NCBI GenBank assembly: GCA_046330315.1
Contig: JAXLSZ010000007.1
Location: forward strand, 62,001 to 126,000
Direction of reading: 5' to 3'
Source: JAXLSZ01 sp046330315
Lineage (GTDB): Bacteria > Actinomycetota > Thermoleophilia > Solirubrobacterales > 70-9
DNA length: 64,000 nucleotides
The notes beneath the pieces are model-generated. The model made no database searches. It had not been told where the DNA came from and saw nothing but the letters and a program-made list of their open reading frames with translations. Shown here piece by piece: positions 32,462 to 42,178 of the stretch (positions are counted from its first letter, which is position 1; every line of letters begins with the position of its first letter). Position numbers and translations under genes: made by a program.

Positions 32462-32976
32462 TCCGCCGCCTCGCCCGCCTCGGCGAGGTGGAGGCGTCGC
32501 CCGTCGGCGATCACCTCGAGCGCCTCCTCGAGCGAGCGCCAGCCGTCCACCTCGACCTCCTTGTCCTCGAGCTGCTTGTAGACCGAGAAGAAGTGCGTGA
32601 TCTCGCGCTGAAGCTGGCGCGGGATGTCCTCCAGCGTGCGCGCCGTGTTCCAGCCGGGGTCGTGGGTCGGCACGCAGACCACCTTGTCGTCCTCACCCTT
32701 CTCGTCGTGCATCTTGAACAGGGCGACCGGCTTGACCGGGATCACGCAGCCCGGAAAGGTGGGCTCGGAGACGCAGACGAGCGCGTCCAGCGGATCGCCG
32801 TCCCGCCCCCGATGGCCGATCAGGTAGCCGTAGTCGGTCGGGTAGACCATCGAAGAGGAGAGGAAGCGGTCGAGTATCACGACCCCCATCCCCTCGTCGT
32901 ACTCGTACTTGTTGCGGCTCCCCTTGGGGATCTCGACCAGGGCCAGCAGCTCCTCGCCGAGGTGGTGGTCGGCCAT
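32458..32976 (-). CDS. ppa: inorganic pyrophosphatase (family I)
   Basis: A 172-residue soluble pyrophosphatase that hydrolyses PPi to phosphate and so pulls biosynthetic reactions such as PRPP use and acyl-CoA synthesis forward. Family I marks are EIPKGSRNKYEYD, the Tyr pair in YPTDYGYL and the metal-binding DGDPLDALV. The ATG at 32976 has a TAGCCT hexamer (32983-32988, minus strand) ending 6 nt upstream, consistent with a leaderless transcript. It overlaps the following phosphoesterase gene by 4 bp. Confidence 0.95.
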   Translation of the reverse strand: MADHHLGEELLALVEIPKGSRNKYEYDEGMGVVILDRFLSSSMVYPTDYGYLIGHRGRDGDPLDALVCVSEPTFPGCVIPVKPVALFKMHDEKGEDDKVVCVPTHDPGWNTARTLEDIPRQLQREITHFFSVYKQLEDKEVEVDGWRSLEEALEVIADGRRLHLAEAGEAAD

Positions 32977-33047
32977 CGGGCAAGGCTATCCTGCCGGCCC
33001 CGGCAGCGCCCGCGGCGGCCGGCGGCGGCTCGGTCCGCCTGCGACGC

Positions 33048-33380
33048 TCAGGCGTCCGGGGAGCCCCCGCCGAGCAGGCGCTCGACCAGGACCGGCAGCT
33101 CGCGGGCCATCCGCGAGCGCGGCACCACCATCGAGACGCCCGCCGCCGAGGCGCGGTCCCTGGTCTCGACGTCAACGTGCGAGTAGAAGCCCAGGGCCGG
33201 GATCCCGGTCGCGGCGGCGGCCTCGGGATCGACGCAGTCGAGGTCGCAGACCAGCGCCTCCGCGCTGACCTCCCCGGGCATCGCCGCCTGCACCTCGACC
33301 TCGTGGCCGGCCGCCCGCAGGCTGCCCTCCACCCGGCTTGCGAGCATCAGATCCGCGACGACCGCCAGCACCCGGGCCAA
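33048..33380 (-). CDS. small protein resembling a degenerate response-regulator receiver domain
   Basis: A 110-residue protein whose pattern (VLAVVADLMLASRVEGSLRAAGHEVEVQ ... ALVCDLD ... IPALGFYSHVD ... AGVSMVVPRSRMARELP) follows the alternating strand/helix order of a receiver domain. The CDLD aspartate is where the phosphorylated residue would be, but the acidic pair near the N-terminus is incomplete and there is no output domain. It may be a pseudo-receiver. TTG start with GGGAGG upstream; 15 bp after the preceding gene on the same strand. Confidence 0.6.
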   Translation of the reverse strand: MARVLAVVADLMLASRVEGSLRAAGHEVEVQAAMPGEVSAEALVCDLDCVDPEAAAATGIPALGFYSHVDVETRDRASAAGVSMVVPRSRMARELPVLVERLLGGGSPDA

Positions 33381-33395
33381 GGCACCCTCCCGGGG

Positions 33396-33758
33396 CTACT
33401 GCGCCCGGCGCACGCGGAACTCCTCCCGCACGCTTTGCGGCCGGCCCCACATCTGCACGACCTCGACCCTACCCTCCCGGACCTCCCGCAGCCTCATGGT
33501 TCCCGTGATCCCCTGGCCGTCGAGGCCCCCGAGCACGCCCCTGACCGTCTCCGCGGCGGCGGCGTGCCCGAAGCTGTGGGCGACGAGGATGCGCCAGTGC
33601 CAGTCCGCCGTCGAGTAGGGCTGGGCGTTGATCTGGACCAGGGCCACGGCCGCCTCCACGTAGCGGTCCTCGTCGTCGATGCGGAGGTCGAGCTCGAGGT
33701 CGGTCCAGTCCGGCGGCAGGGAGTCGAGGACCTGCTGGAAGTCGTCCGCGAGGGGCAC
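33396..33758 (-). CDS. conserved hypothetical protein
   Basis: A 120-residue soluble protein I do not recognise. It is acidic at the N-terminus (LDSLPPDWTDLELDLRIDDEDRYVEAAVALVQI) and has an alpha/beta pattern ending in the basic REEFRVRRAQ. The GTG start has a TAGCCT hexamer (33765-33770, minus strand) ending 6 nt upstream, so it is probably the leaderless first gene of a two-gene unit with the receiver-like protein. No catalytic motif is visible. Confidence 0.65.
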   Translation of the reverse strand: MPLADDFQQVLDSLPPDWTDLELDLRIDDEDRYVEAAVALVQINAQPYSTADWHWRILVAHSFGHAAAAETVRGVLGGLDGQGITGTMRLREVREGRVEVVQMWGRPQSVREEFRVRRAQ

Positions 33759-33782
33759 GGGCCCAGGCTATTCGATCAACCG

Positions 33783-33848
33783 CCCTGCGACCAGCCGAGA
33801 AACAGCCAACGGAGGCCCTGCGACTAGCCGAGAAACAGCTGCCCGAGG
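33783..33848. repeat. 33-bp duplication of the mntH 3' end
   Basis: The block CCCTGCGAC(C/T)AGCCGAGAAA occurs at 33783 and 33816, 33 bp apart. The second copy is the true mntH end; in the downstream copy the stop TAG has become TGG on the minus strand. The 65-bp gap holds little else apart from the -10 hexamer of the neighbouring gene. Confidence 0.8.
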
Positions 33849-35206
33849 AGGAAGACGTTCAGGGCGATGATCAGCGCCGCCAGGGTCCCCGCCAGCGCGG
33901 TCAGCCAGGGCGGGTTCGCCAGCCCCCCCATCACCTCGGGCTTGCGGGCGATGATCAGCAGCGGAATCAGGGCGAAGGGGATGCCGAAGGAGAGGACGAC
34001 CTGGCTGCCGACCAGGGCATCCGTCGGGGGGATGCCGGCCGCCAGCACGACCAGGGCCGGCGCCAGGGTGACGGCGCGGCGCAGGAAGATCGGGATCCGG
34101 CGCCGGATGAACCCCTGCATCACCACCTGCCCGGCCATCGTGCCGACCGAGGAGGATGCGAAGCCCGAGGCCAGCAGGGCGATCCCGAAGATCGTCGCGG
34201 CGCCGGAGGAGACGAGGTCTCCGAAGCCCTCGTAGGCACCCTCGATCGAGTCGATCCCGGTCAGCCCCCCCTGGTGGAAGAGCGCCGCTGCCACGACCAT
34301 CATCGAGAGGTTGACCACGCCGGCCAGCGACATCGCGATAACCACGTCGACCTTCTCGAAGCGGAGGATCTTCCGCCGCTCGGGCTCGTTGCGCCCGACC
34401 ACCCGACGCTGGGTCAGCGCCGAGTGCAGGTAGATGACGTGCGGCATCACCGTGGCGCCGATGATCCCGCTGGCCAGGAGGATGCTCTCGGTCCCGGAGA
34501 AGCCGGGCACGAACAAGTGCGACGCGACCTGCCCCGAGTCCGGGTTGGCGTGGAAGAGCTCGACGATGAAGGAGGCCACGACGACGCCCACCAGGACGCT
34601 GATCCCGGCCTCCAGCCGCCGGAACCCCATCTGCTGCAGCGCCAGGATCGCGAACGCCCCGGCTCCGGCGATCACCCCGGCCGGGAAGAGCGGGATCCCG
34701 AAGAGCAGGTTGAGGCCGAGCGCGGCGCCCACCACCTCGGCGATGTCGGTGGCCATCGCCACCAGCTCCGCCTGCAGCCAGAGGCCGACCGAGGTGCGCC
34801 GGCCGAAGCTCTCGCGGCAGAGCTCGGCGAGGTTCCTGCCGGTGGCGATCCCCAGCTTCGCGGACTGCGTCTGGACCACCATCGCGATCAGGTTGGCGAC
34901 GAGGACCACCCAGAGCAGCAGGTAGCCGAACTGCGCTCCGCCGGCGATGTTGGTCGCGAAGTTCCCGGGGTCGATGTAGGCGACGGCGGCGATGAACGCG
35001 GGGCCGAGGAAGGGCCAGACCCTGCGCAGCCCGCGGGTGTGGCCCTCCAGCGAGCGCCTCGCCGCCTCGGCGACCGCGGCCTCGCCGGGAAGGACGTCCT
35101 CGGGCCCCGGGGATGCCGGCATCCCGTCCTTGCCCGCCGGCAAGGCCGGGACCGCGCGCAGCTCGGCCTCGGGCGCCTCACGGGTGGCGGTCTCGGGAGG
35201 CTTCAC
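33824..35206 (-). CDS. mntH: Nramp-family Mn2+/divalent metal transporter
   Basis: A 460-residue H+-coupled divalent metal importer with about eleven membrane segments. The metal-site motifs are D79-P-G-N82 (YIDPGNFATN) in the first helix and MPHVIYLHSAL in the sixth. The first 55 residues are a soluble Pro/Ala/Glu-rich extension. GTG at 35206 overlaps the stop of the mntR-like regulator by 4 bp (GTGA), so regulator and transporter are coupled; this supports manganese, or possibly iron, as substrate. The last codons and stop are duplicated downstream. Confidence 0.93.
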   Translation of the reverse strand: MKPPETATREAPEAELRAVPALPAGKDGMPASPGPEDVLPGEAAVAEAARRSLEGHTRGLRRVWPFLGPAFIAAVAYIDPGNFATNIAGGAQFGYLLLWVVLVANLIAMVVQTQSAKLGIATGRNLAELCRESFGRRTSVGLWLQAELVAMATDIAEVVGAALGLNLLFGIPLFPAGVIAGAGAFAILALQQMGFRRLEAGISVLVGVVVASFIVELFHANPDSGQVASHLFVPGFSGTESILLASGIIGATVMPHVIYLHSALTQRRVVGRNEPERRKILRFEKVDVVIAMSLAGVVNLSMMVVAAALFHQGGLTGIDSIEGAYEGFGDLVSSGAATIFGIALLASGFASSSVGTMAGQVVMQGFIRRRIPIFLRRAVTLAPALVVLAAGIPPTDALVGSQVVLSFGIPFALIPLLIIARKPEVMGGLANPPWLTALAGTLAALIIALNVFLLGQLFLG

Positions 35207-35925
35207 CGGCGCGCCTCGCTGACCCTGATCCGCCGCACCAGCTCGTGGCCGAGCGCGTGCTCGACCCCTCCGACCTCGACCAGGAGCGGCCCCTGGAAGG
35301 GCTGGCGGCCGGTGACCAGGAACTCGACGCCCGGCCCCAGGCCTCGCTCGGAGAGGTAGCGGAGCATCGCCGGATCGCTGTCGGAGACGCGCGAGAAGAC
35401 GCCGGCCTCGCCGGGGCCGAGCTCCGCGAGCGGACGCGTCTCGGCCTCGCTCGGGGGCTCGAGGTCGGGGCCCGGAATCGGGTCGCCGTGGGGATCGTGG
35501 GTCGGCTCGCCGAGGCGCGCCGCGATCCGCGCCTCGAGGTCCTCGGAGATGTGGTGCTCGAGGACCTCGGCCTCCGCGTGGACCCGGTCCCACGGCATCT
35601 CCAGGGCCTCGGCGAGGAAGGCCTCGATCAACCTGTGGTGGCGGATCACCTCGAGCGCCACCCGCTCCCCCTCGGGGGTGAGCGTCGCCCCCTTGTAGGG
35701 CTGGTAGCGGACCAGACCCCGATCGGCGAGGCGCTTCAGCATCGCCGTCGCGGTCGCCGGGGTGACCGCGAGACGCTCGGCCAGCTCGCTGGTCCCGACC
35801 GGCCCCCCGCTGCGGTGGGCGAGCGCGTAGATCGCCTTCGCGTAGTCCTCGACCGCCTCGCTGGTGGGAGCCGGGGACCTGGGCCTGGTGTGCCCGGCCG
35901 CCGGGGCTTGTTTTTGGGCCCTCAC
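35203..35925 (-). CDS. mntR: DtxR/MntR-family metal-dependent repressor
   Basis: A 240-residue DtxR-type repressor: winged helix at residues about 22-85 (SEAVEDYAKAIYALAHR, VTPATATAMLKRLADRGLVRYQPYKG), metal-binding and dimerisation helices with VLEHHISEDLEARI, and a C-terminal FeoA/SH3-like domain (GEAGVFSRVSDSDPAMLRYLSERGLGPG). It presumably represses the coupled mntH gene when Mn or Fe is plentiful. The first 20 residues are basic and Pro-rich. GTG start at 35925. An imperfect AT-rich palindrome sits 8 bp upstream, a likely self-operator. Confidence 0.9.
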   Translation of the reverse strand: MRAQKQAPAAGHTRPRSPAPTSEAVEDYAKAIYALAHRSGGPVGTSELAERLAVTPATATAMLKRLADRGLVRYQPYKGATLTPEGERVALEVIRHHRLIEAFLAEALEMPWDRVHAEAEVLEHHISEDLEARIAARLGEPTHDPHGDPIPGPDLEPPSEAETRPLAELGPGEAGVFSRVSDSDPAMLRYLSERGLGPGVEFLVTGRQPFQGPLLVEVGGVEHALGHELVRRIRVSEARR

Positions 35926-35933
35926 AAACAGAA

Positions 35934-35949
35934 TTTTGACATATCTAAA
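35934..35949. promoter_or_regulatory. candidate MntR operator
   Basis: TTTTGACATATCTAAA is a 16-bp imperfect palindrome (6 of 8 pairs) in a short AT-rich island between the divergent mntR and ygfZ genes. Its position 8 bp before the mntR start fits autoregulation. The ygfZ -10 hexamer lies 29 bp away. Confidence 0.5.
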
Positions 35950-35990
35950 TCCTCAGGTCCACCTCCCGCCGTGCTCGTAGAATCGTCTGC

Positions 35991-36953
35991 GTGGAAGCCC
36001 CGATCGCCGTCGAGCTCGATGCCCAGTACCGCCAGCTCCGCGAGGAGTGCGGACTGCTGGACCGCTCCGCTCGGGGCATCTTCGAGGTTCGCGGCGCGGA
36101 GGCGGCCGAGTACCTCCAGGGCCAGCTCACCAACGACGTCGAGGCGCTCGGGCCCGGCGACGGCTGCTACGCGGCACTGCTCGACCGCAAGGGCCACATG
36201 CAGTCCGACATGCGCGTCCTGCGGCCCGCCGGTGAGGAGTTCTGGATCGACACCGAGGCGCTCGCGGCCGACGCCGTCCTGCGCCACCTCGAGACCTACA
36301 AGATCGGCCGCGAGGTGACGATCTGCGATCGCCGCGGCGAGATCGCCCTGCTCTCGCTGATCGGCCCCCGCAGCATCGAGGTGGCCGGGTTCGCCGCTCC
36401 CCCCCCAGCCGCATGCGAGCGGGTCGAGGCCCGCGGGATCGGGTGCCTGGCGATCGCCACCGAGGGGGGTCTCGACCTCGCCTGCGAGAGCGCTTCGTCG
36501 GGGAGCCTGCGAGGCTCGCTGCTCGAGGCCGGCGCCGCGGAGGTCGGCGAGGAGGCGGCGGAGATCCTGCGGATCGAGGCGGGGACGCCGCGCTTCGGCG
36601 CGGAGATGACCGGCGCCACCATGCCCGCAGAGGCCGGGATCGTCGAGCGGGCCGTCAGCTTCACCAAGGGGTGCTACATCGGCCAGGAGACGGTGGCCCG
36701 GCTCCACTACCGCGGCCGGAGCAACCGGCGGCTGGCGGGTCTCTCCCTCGACTCGGCGGAACCGTCCCCCGGGGCGCCGATCACCCTGGGCGAGCGCGAG
36801 GTGGGCGTGCTCGGCAGCGTCTGCGTGTCACCGGCCCTGGGCCCGATCGGTCTGGCGATCCTGCGGCGCGAGGCCGAGGAAGGCGACACCGTACGGGTCG
36901 GGATCGAGACCGGGGCGAGGGTGGTCGGCCTCCCCTTCAGGGCCCCGGAATGA
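35991..36953 (+). CDS. ygfZ: YgfZ/GcvT-like folate-binding protein
   Basis: A 320-residue protein of the YgfZ (IBA57-like) family, which helps Fe-S cluster assembly or repair in a folate-dependent way. The diagnostic KGCYIGQE motif with its cysteine is near residue 228 in FTKGCYIGQETVARLHYRG. The N-terminal half (LDRSARGIFEVRGAEAAEYLQGQLTNDV, LLDRKGHMQSDMRV) is GcvT-like. GTG start; TAGAAT (35978-35983) ends 7 nt upstream, suggesting leaderless expression. It overlaps the next gene by 4 bp. Fe-S targets in the window include FbiC. Confidence 0.9.
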   Translation: MEAPIAVELDAQYRQLREECGLLDRSARGIFEVRGAEAAEYLQGQLTNDVEALGPGDGCYAALLDRKGHMQSDMRVLRPAGEEFWIDTEALAADAVLRHLETYKIGREVTICDRRGEIALLSLIGPRSIEVAGFAAPPPAACERVEARGIGCLAIATEGGLDLACESASSGSLRGSLLEAGAAEVGEEAAEILRIEAGTPRFGAEMTGATMPAEAGIVERAVSFTKGCYIGQETVARLHYRGRSNRRLAGLSLDSAEPSPGAPITLGEREVGVLGSVCVSPALGPIGLAILRREAEEGDTVRVGIETGARVVGLPFRAPE

Positions 36954-38023
36954 GCGCCAGGGGCCGCGGCCTCGGCGGGCGGCCGCTGGACGCCGGGAGC
37001 CCGCTCCTGGGCGGGCCGACCGACGCCGATGTCGCCCCGGGGATGGGGAGGGCGCCGGAGAGCGTCGCGGGGGCCGAGGACTCCGACGCCTCCGAGGACG
37101 GCTTCGACCCCAATCCCGACCAGCTATCTGTCCCCGAGCGGCCCGGATCGGCCGAGCTTTCCGCCAACCCGGTGGAGCGCCCTGGTCCGAGCGGCCATCT
37201 GCCGGACCTCAGGGCCCTCCTCCCTGCCAGCGAGGAGGACCGCTCCCTCGACGACTGGGGGCGCTCGGAGCGGGTGATCTCGATGGTCGAGCCGCTCCTG
37301 AACTTCTACTACCGCTACTGGTTCCGGGTCGAGGTCGAGGGGATCGAAAACGTGCCCGGGGAGGGCGGGGCGCTGCTCGTCTCCAACCACTCGGGGGCGC
37401 TGCCGCCCGACGCGCCGATGGTGATGCAGGCGATCCGCAACGAGCACCCGAGCCCGCGACCGCTCTACATGCTCGGGGAGCACTGGTTCAAGGGCTATCC
37501 CGGTGTCGGGATGATGGCCAACAAGATCGGCCTGGTGGCCGCCCAGCGCGACAACGCCCAGCGACTGCTCCACGACGAGGGGAGGCTGGCGATCGTCTTC
37601 CCCGAGGGGCAGAAGGGCTCGCGCAAGCTCTACTGGCAGCGCTACCGGCTGCGTCGCTTCGGCCGCGGAGGTTTCGTGCGGACCGCGATCCGCGCCCGCG
37701 TCCCGATCGTCCCGATCGCCCTCGTGGGCGGCGAGGAGGCGATGCCTATCTTCGCCCACCTGCGCACGCTGCAGCGCCTCACCGGGCTGATCTACTTCCC
37801 GCTCACCCCCAGCTTCCCGCAGTTCGGCCTCGCGGCCGGCCTCATGTACCTGCCGGCCAGGTTCAAGATCCGCTTCGGGGAGCCGCTGGAGATGTCCGCC
37901 TACCCGCCTGAGACCGCCGAGGATCCGGCCGAGGTCCAGGCGATCTCCGAGGGGATCCGGACCCGGATCCAGCTCGAGCTCGACGCGATGGTGGCCAGCC
38001 GGCGCTCGGTCTGGTTCGGCTAG
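36950..38023 (+). CDS. 1-acyl-glycerol-3-phosphate acyltransferase-like protein
   Basis: A 357-residue PlsC-type acyltransferase. The acceptor motif is in LLVSNHSGALPPDAPM, with more residues between His and Asp than the HX4D of classical PlsC; this variant is usual in an actinobacterial subgroup. FPEGQKGSRK is the glycerophosphate-binding motif. The first 100 residues are an acidic, probably disordered extension. It starts at ATG 36950 overlapping the ygfZ stop (ATGA). Exact acyl acceptor is unknown. Degenerate tandem repeats follow its stop. Confidence 0.85.
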   Translation: MSARGRGLGGRPLDAGSPLLGGPTDADVAPGMGRAPESVAGAEDSDASEDGFDPNPDQLSVPERPGSAELSANPVERPGPSGHLPDLRALLPASEEDRSLDDWGRSERVISMVEPLLNFYYRYWFRVEVEGIENVPGEGGALLVSNHSGALPPDAPMVMQAIRNEHPSPRPLYMLGEHWFKGYPGVGMMANKIGLVAAQRDNAQRLLHDEGRLAIVFPEGQKGSRKLYWQRYRLRRFGRGGFVRTAIRARVPIVPIALVGGEEAMPIFAHLRTLQRLTGLIYFPLTPSFPQFGLAAGLMYLPARFKIRFGEPLEMSAYPPETAEDPAEVQAISEGIRTRIQLELDAMVASRRSVWFG

Positions 38024-38062
38024 CCGGCCGGCAGCCGGCGCCGCATTCGGTTCGGCGGGCCG

Positions 38063-38215
38063 GCGCTTCGCCCGGCGATCCCAATGGCCGCTCCGGGGCT
38101 TCGCCCGGCGATCCAATGGCCGCTCCGGCGTTTCGCCCGGCCGGCCCGGTGGCCGGTCCGGAGCTTCGCCCGGCCGGCCCGGTGGTCGCTCCGGCGCTTC
38201 GCCCGTGGTGGATTT
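38063..38215. repeat. 32-33-bp tandem repeat, about five degenerate copies
   Basis: The block CTTCGCCCGGCGATCC...GCTCCGG repeats about every 32-33 bp from near 38063 to 38215, with later copies diverged (CCGGCCGGCCCGGTGG replaces the middle). It fills most of the 230-bp gap between the acyltransferase and the lipoprotein. Confidence 0.85.
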
Positions 38216-38253
38216 CCGACCTGTTGTCGCTCGCGACCGCTAGATTGCCCGCG

Positions 38254-38745
38254 ATGGCCCGCGGGAGAGGCAAGCCGACGTTCGCCTGCGCGTACGGGGC
38301 CACCGCCCTCGCGGCCACCGCCCTCGCTGTCCTGCTGGGCGGGTGCGGGGCTAAGGAGCACGCCAACGAGCCGCGGCCCGCGCTGGCAACCCAGGTCTCG
38401 GTCGCGATCGGGCCGGACAAGGTGACCACCTCGCCGCGGGTGGTCGGCGTCACCCCGCCGCGACTTCGCGCCCGCGCCGACCAGCAAGGCGTCGCCCAGG
38501 ACACCCCGCTGCTGGTCTGGTTCACGATTGCCAACCTGACCGACTTCGACAGCCACCTGGAGATTCGCGGCGCCAGGAGGTCCACCTCGCCCCTCGTGGT
38601 CGGAAACGGCAACGCCGACTACAAGGCCTACCTGCCGACCGGCGAGTACCTGCTCAGCGCAGCCGACATCCCCGGCGCCGTGGCCGCCCGCTTCACGGTC
38701 GGGCCCGACCGCGTCTCCTCCTCGAACGACCTCAACATCCCCTGA
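38254..38745 (+). CDS. hypothetical lipoprotein
   Basis: A 163-residue predicted lipoprotein: N-terminal signal with hydrophobic stretch ATALAATALAVLLGG followed by the lipobox cysteine in LLGGCGA near residue 31. The mature part looks like a beta-sandwich (DTPLLVWFTIANLTDFDSHLEIRG, KAYLPTGEYLLSAADIPG), with no enzyme motif. Function unknown. The ATG at 38254 has a TAGATT hexamer (38241-38246) ending 7 nt upstream, so the longer upstream reading through repeats is rejected. It converges on the DUF2130-like gene. Confidence 0.75.
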   Translation: MARGRGKPTFACAYGATALAATALAVLLGGCGAKEHANEPRPALATQVSVAIGPDKVTTSPRVVGVTPPRLRARADQQGVAQDTPLLVWFTIANLTDFDSHLEIRGARRSTSPLVVGNGNADYKAYLPTGEYLLSAADIPGAVAARFTVGPDRVSSSNDLNIP

Positions 38746-38782
38746 GTCGAGTCGCCCTGGCGGCGTGCCGGCCGGCCGAGCG

Positions 38783-38870
38783 CGGCGCCGGGCCGCCTCC
38801 ACGATCCCGACGGCCCAGGGCGGCGCCGGGCCGCCTCCACGATCCCGATCGGCCCCGGGCGGCGCCGCCT
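38783..38870. repeat. 38-bp tandem repeat, about 2.3 copies
   Basis: CGGCGCCGGGCCGCCTCCAC recurs at 38783 and 38821 with a partial third copy at about 38859. It forms the first part of the 353-bp gene-free gap at 38746-39098. Confidence 0.85.
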
Positions 38871-38897
38871 CGTTCGCGCCGCGCCGGCAGGGATCGC

Positions 38898-38945
38898 TTC
38901 GCTGAACCGAAACGACACCAATGGGTGGTCGATCTGTTCAGCGAA
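38898..38945. repeat. 48-bp double-palindrome element, copy A
   Basis: Outer 10-bp arms TTCGCTGAAC (38898-38907) and GTTCAGCGAA (38936-38945) are perfect inverse complements; the 28-bp core holds an inner palindrome CACC/GGTG (38916-38927). Copies B and C are at 48413-48460 and 55888-55935. This copy lies between convergent genes. Confidence 0.88.
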
Positions 38946-38953
38946 CCGGCTGC

Positions 38954-39058
38954 GCGAACCGGCTGGACGGCGGGACCCGACCGGCTGCGCGAACCGGCTG
39001 GACCGCGGGACCCGACCGGTTGGGCGAACCGGCTGGACCGCGGGACCCGGGTTCGCCC
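38954..39058. repeat. 35-bp tandem repeat, three copies
   Basis: GCGAACCGGCTGGA recurs at 38954, 38989 and 39024 with a 35-bp period. The array begins inside the flank of palindromic element A and ends 40 bp before the stop of the DUF2130-like gene. With the 38-bp repeats and element A it accounts for nearly the whole 353-bp gap. Confidence 0.9.
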
Positions 39059-39098
39059 TGCCCCCCTTACCCAGACTGCCCCCTGCCCAGACGGACAG

Positions 39099-40517
<1,419 letters not shown>

Positions 40518-40619
40518 GCGGACTCACGAAGGTAGTCGGGTCCGCGGACGGGAATCTGACGCCGGCAGGCGAGTTCTCCTAGGATTCGCCCCGTCCGCCC
40601 CCGACTGTGGAGGAACGCC

Positions 40620-41876
40620 TTGGCAGTTGACACCACCCAGATCTCCAAGCTCGACGTCGAGCCCGGAACGCTTCCCGAGTCGATGGCTGCATGGGTGATC
40701 AGGCCCGAGACCGAGGGCGAGCCCAAGGACGCCTTCCGGCTCGAGGAGATCGAGGTCCCCGAGCCCGGCGCGTTCGAGGTGATCGTCCGCGTGATGGCCG
40801 CCGGGGTCAACTTCAACAACGTCTGGGCCGCCCTTGGCAAGCCGGTCTCGGTGTTCGGCTACGGCGACCATCCCGACTACGGCCACCACATCGGCGGCTC
40901 CGACGCCTCCGGGATCGTCTGGAGGGTCGGCGAGGGGGTCACCAAGTGGAAGCCCGGCGACGAGGTGGTGATCCACTGCAACCAGGCCTCCTACGAGGAC
41001 GTCGAGGTTCACGGCCTCGACCCCCTGGCCGCGCCCAGCCAGATGATCTGGGGATACGAGACCACCTGGGGGTCCTTCGCCCAGTTCACCAAGGTCCAGG
41101 CCCAGCAGCTTCTGCCGCGCCCCCAGAACCTCTCCTGGGCCGACTCCTCGGCCTACGGGCTCACCTACTTCACGGCCTACCGGATGCTGATCGACCAGTG
41201 CAAGCTCCAGGCCGGCCACAACGTTCTGATCTGGGGCGCTGCCGGGGGCCTCGGCGTCTTCGCCACCCAGCTCTGCAGGGCGGCGGGCGCCAATGCGGTC
41301 GGCGTGGTCTCCTCCGACGAGAAGGGGGAGCTGGTCAAGCAGCTCGGCGCCGTGGACTACATCAACCGCGGCGAGTTCGCGGGAATGATGCGGAAGGGCG
41401 GTGAGACCCCCGAGCAGGAGAAGGAGCGCTTCAAGGTATCCCGGGGCTTCGCGAAGCGGGTCAAGGAGATTCTCGGCGATGCGCCCGACATCGTCTTCGA
41501 GCACGTCGGCATGGCGACCTTCCCGACCTCGGTCTTCGTGGTCAAGCCGTTCGGCAAGGTGGTGATCTGCGGCGCCACCTCCGGCTACACGCTCGACTTC
41601 GACGTCCGCTACCTGTGGATGCGACAGAAGCAGATCATCGGCTCGCACTTCGCCAACGCCTACGAGTGCATGCGGGCCAACCAGCTGATGGCCGAGGGCA
41701 AGGTCCGTCCGGTGCTCTGGCAGGCGATGGGCTTCGACGGGGTTCCCGGCGCCCACCAGCTGCTGCACGAGAACAAGCACCTCGGCAAGATCTCGATCCT
41801 GGTCGGCGCCGAGTCCGCCGAGGAGGGCAAGAACGAGGAGGGCCCGGGGGCGATCCGGGCCGAGGTGGGGGCCTAG
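40620..41876 (+). CDS. ccr: crotonyl-CoA carboxylase/reductase
   Basis: A 418-residue medium-chain reductase that converts crotonyl-CoA, CO2 and NADPH to ethylmalonyl-CoA, the key step of the ethylmalonyl-CoA pathway. Ccr-specific marks are VMAAGVNFNNVWAALGKPVSVF, HIGGSDASGIVW, MIWGYETTWGSFAQF, the nucleotide site LIWGAAGGLGVFATQL and IIGSHFANAYE with the CO2-site histidine. The length is right for Ccr rather than a simple quinone reductase. The start is TTG with a GGAGGA ribosome binding site; TAGGAT at 40580-40585 could be its -10, giving a leader of about 28 nt. Ethylmalonyl-CoA mutase is at 44.3 kb and the later pathway steps at 50-54 kb. Confidence 0.95.
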   Translation: MAVDTTQISKLDVEPGTLPESMAAWVIRPETEGEPKDAFRLEEIEVPEPGAFEVIVRVMAAGVNFNNVWAALGKPVSVFGYGDHPDYGHHIGGSDASGIVWRVGEGVTKWKPGDEVVIHCNQASYEDVEVHGLDPLAAPSQMIWGYETTWGSFAQFTKVQAQQLLPRPQNLSWADSSAYGLTYFTAYRMLIDQCKLQAGHNVLIWGAAGGLGVFATQLCRAAGANAVGVVSSDEKGELVKQLGAVDYINRGEFAGMMRKGGETPEQEKERFKVSRGFAKRVKEILGDAPDIVFEHVGMATFPTSVFVVKPFGKVVICGATSGYTLDFDVRYLWMRQKQIIGSHFANAYECMRANQLMAEGKVRPVLWQAMGFDGVPGAHQLLHENKHLGKISILVGAESAEEGKNEEGPGAIRAEVGA

Positions 41877-41878
41877 CG

Positions 41879-42178
41879 ATGGCCGCCGGAGAGATCTGCA
41901 ACATCGACTGGCACGTCGCGCCTTTCCGCGCCGATCGCTGGTACGAGCTCTGGTACCCCTCGGCGGCGAAGATGCCAGCCTACGGCGCCGTCGCCTGGTC
42001 GCTGACCCGCTCGGTCGACGACCCCCTGGCGTTCCGCCAATCGGCCCTGTGGCCGAGCCGCGCCGACTTCGAGCGCTACTGGTTCTCGGGGGAGATCGAG
42101 GCGGCGCGGGAGGAGGTCATCGACCTCTACGACAAGCCCCTCCTGCCCACCTGGCACACGCTTCTGGCGGCGGAGTAG
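41879..42178 (+). CDS. small hypothetical protein next to ccr
   Basis: A 99-residue protein starting 2 bp after the ccr stop, so almost certainly cotranscribed. Aromatic-rich sequence (CNIDWHVAPFRADRWYELWYPSAAKMPAYGAVAW ... LWPSRADFERYWFSGEIEAAREEVIDLYDKPLLP) and an alpha/beta pattern recall small dimeric ferredoxin-like-fold proteins (ABM or EthD type), but I cannot assign it. The link to ccr suggests a role in acyl-CoA metabolism, an inference only. Confidence 0.7.
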   Translation: MAAGEICNIDWHVAPFRADRWYELWYPSAAKMPAYGAVAWSLTRSVDDPLAFRQSALWPSRADFERYWFSGEIEAAREEVIDLYDKPLLPTWHTLLAAE

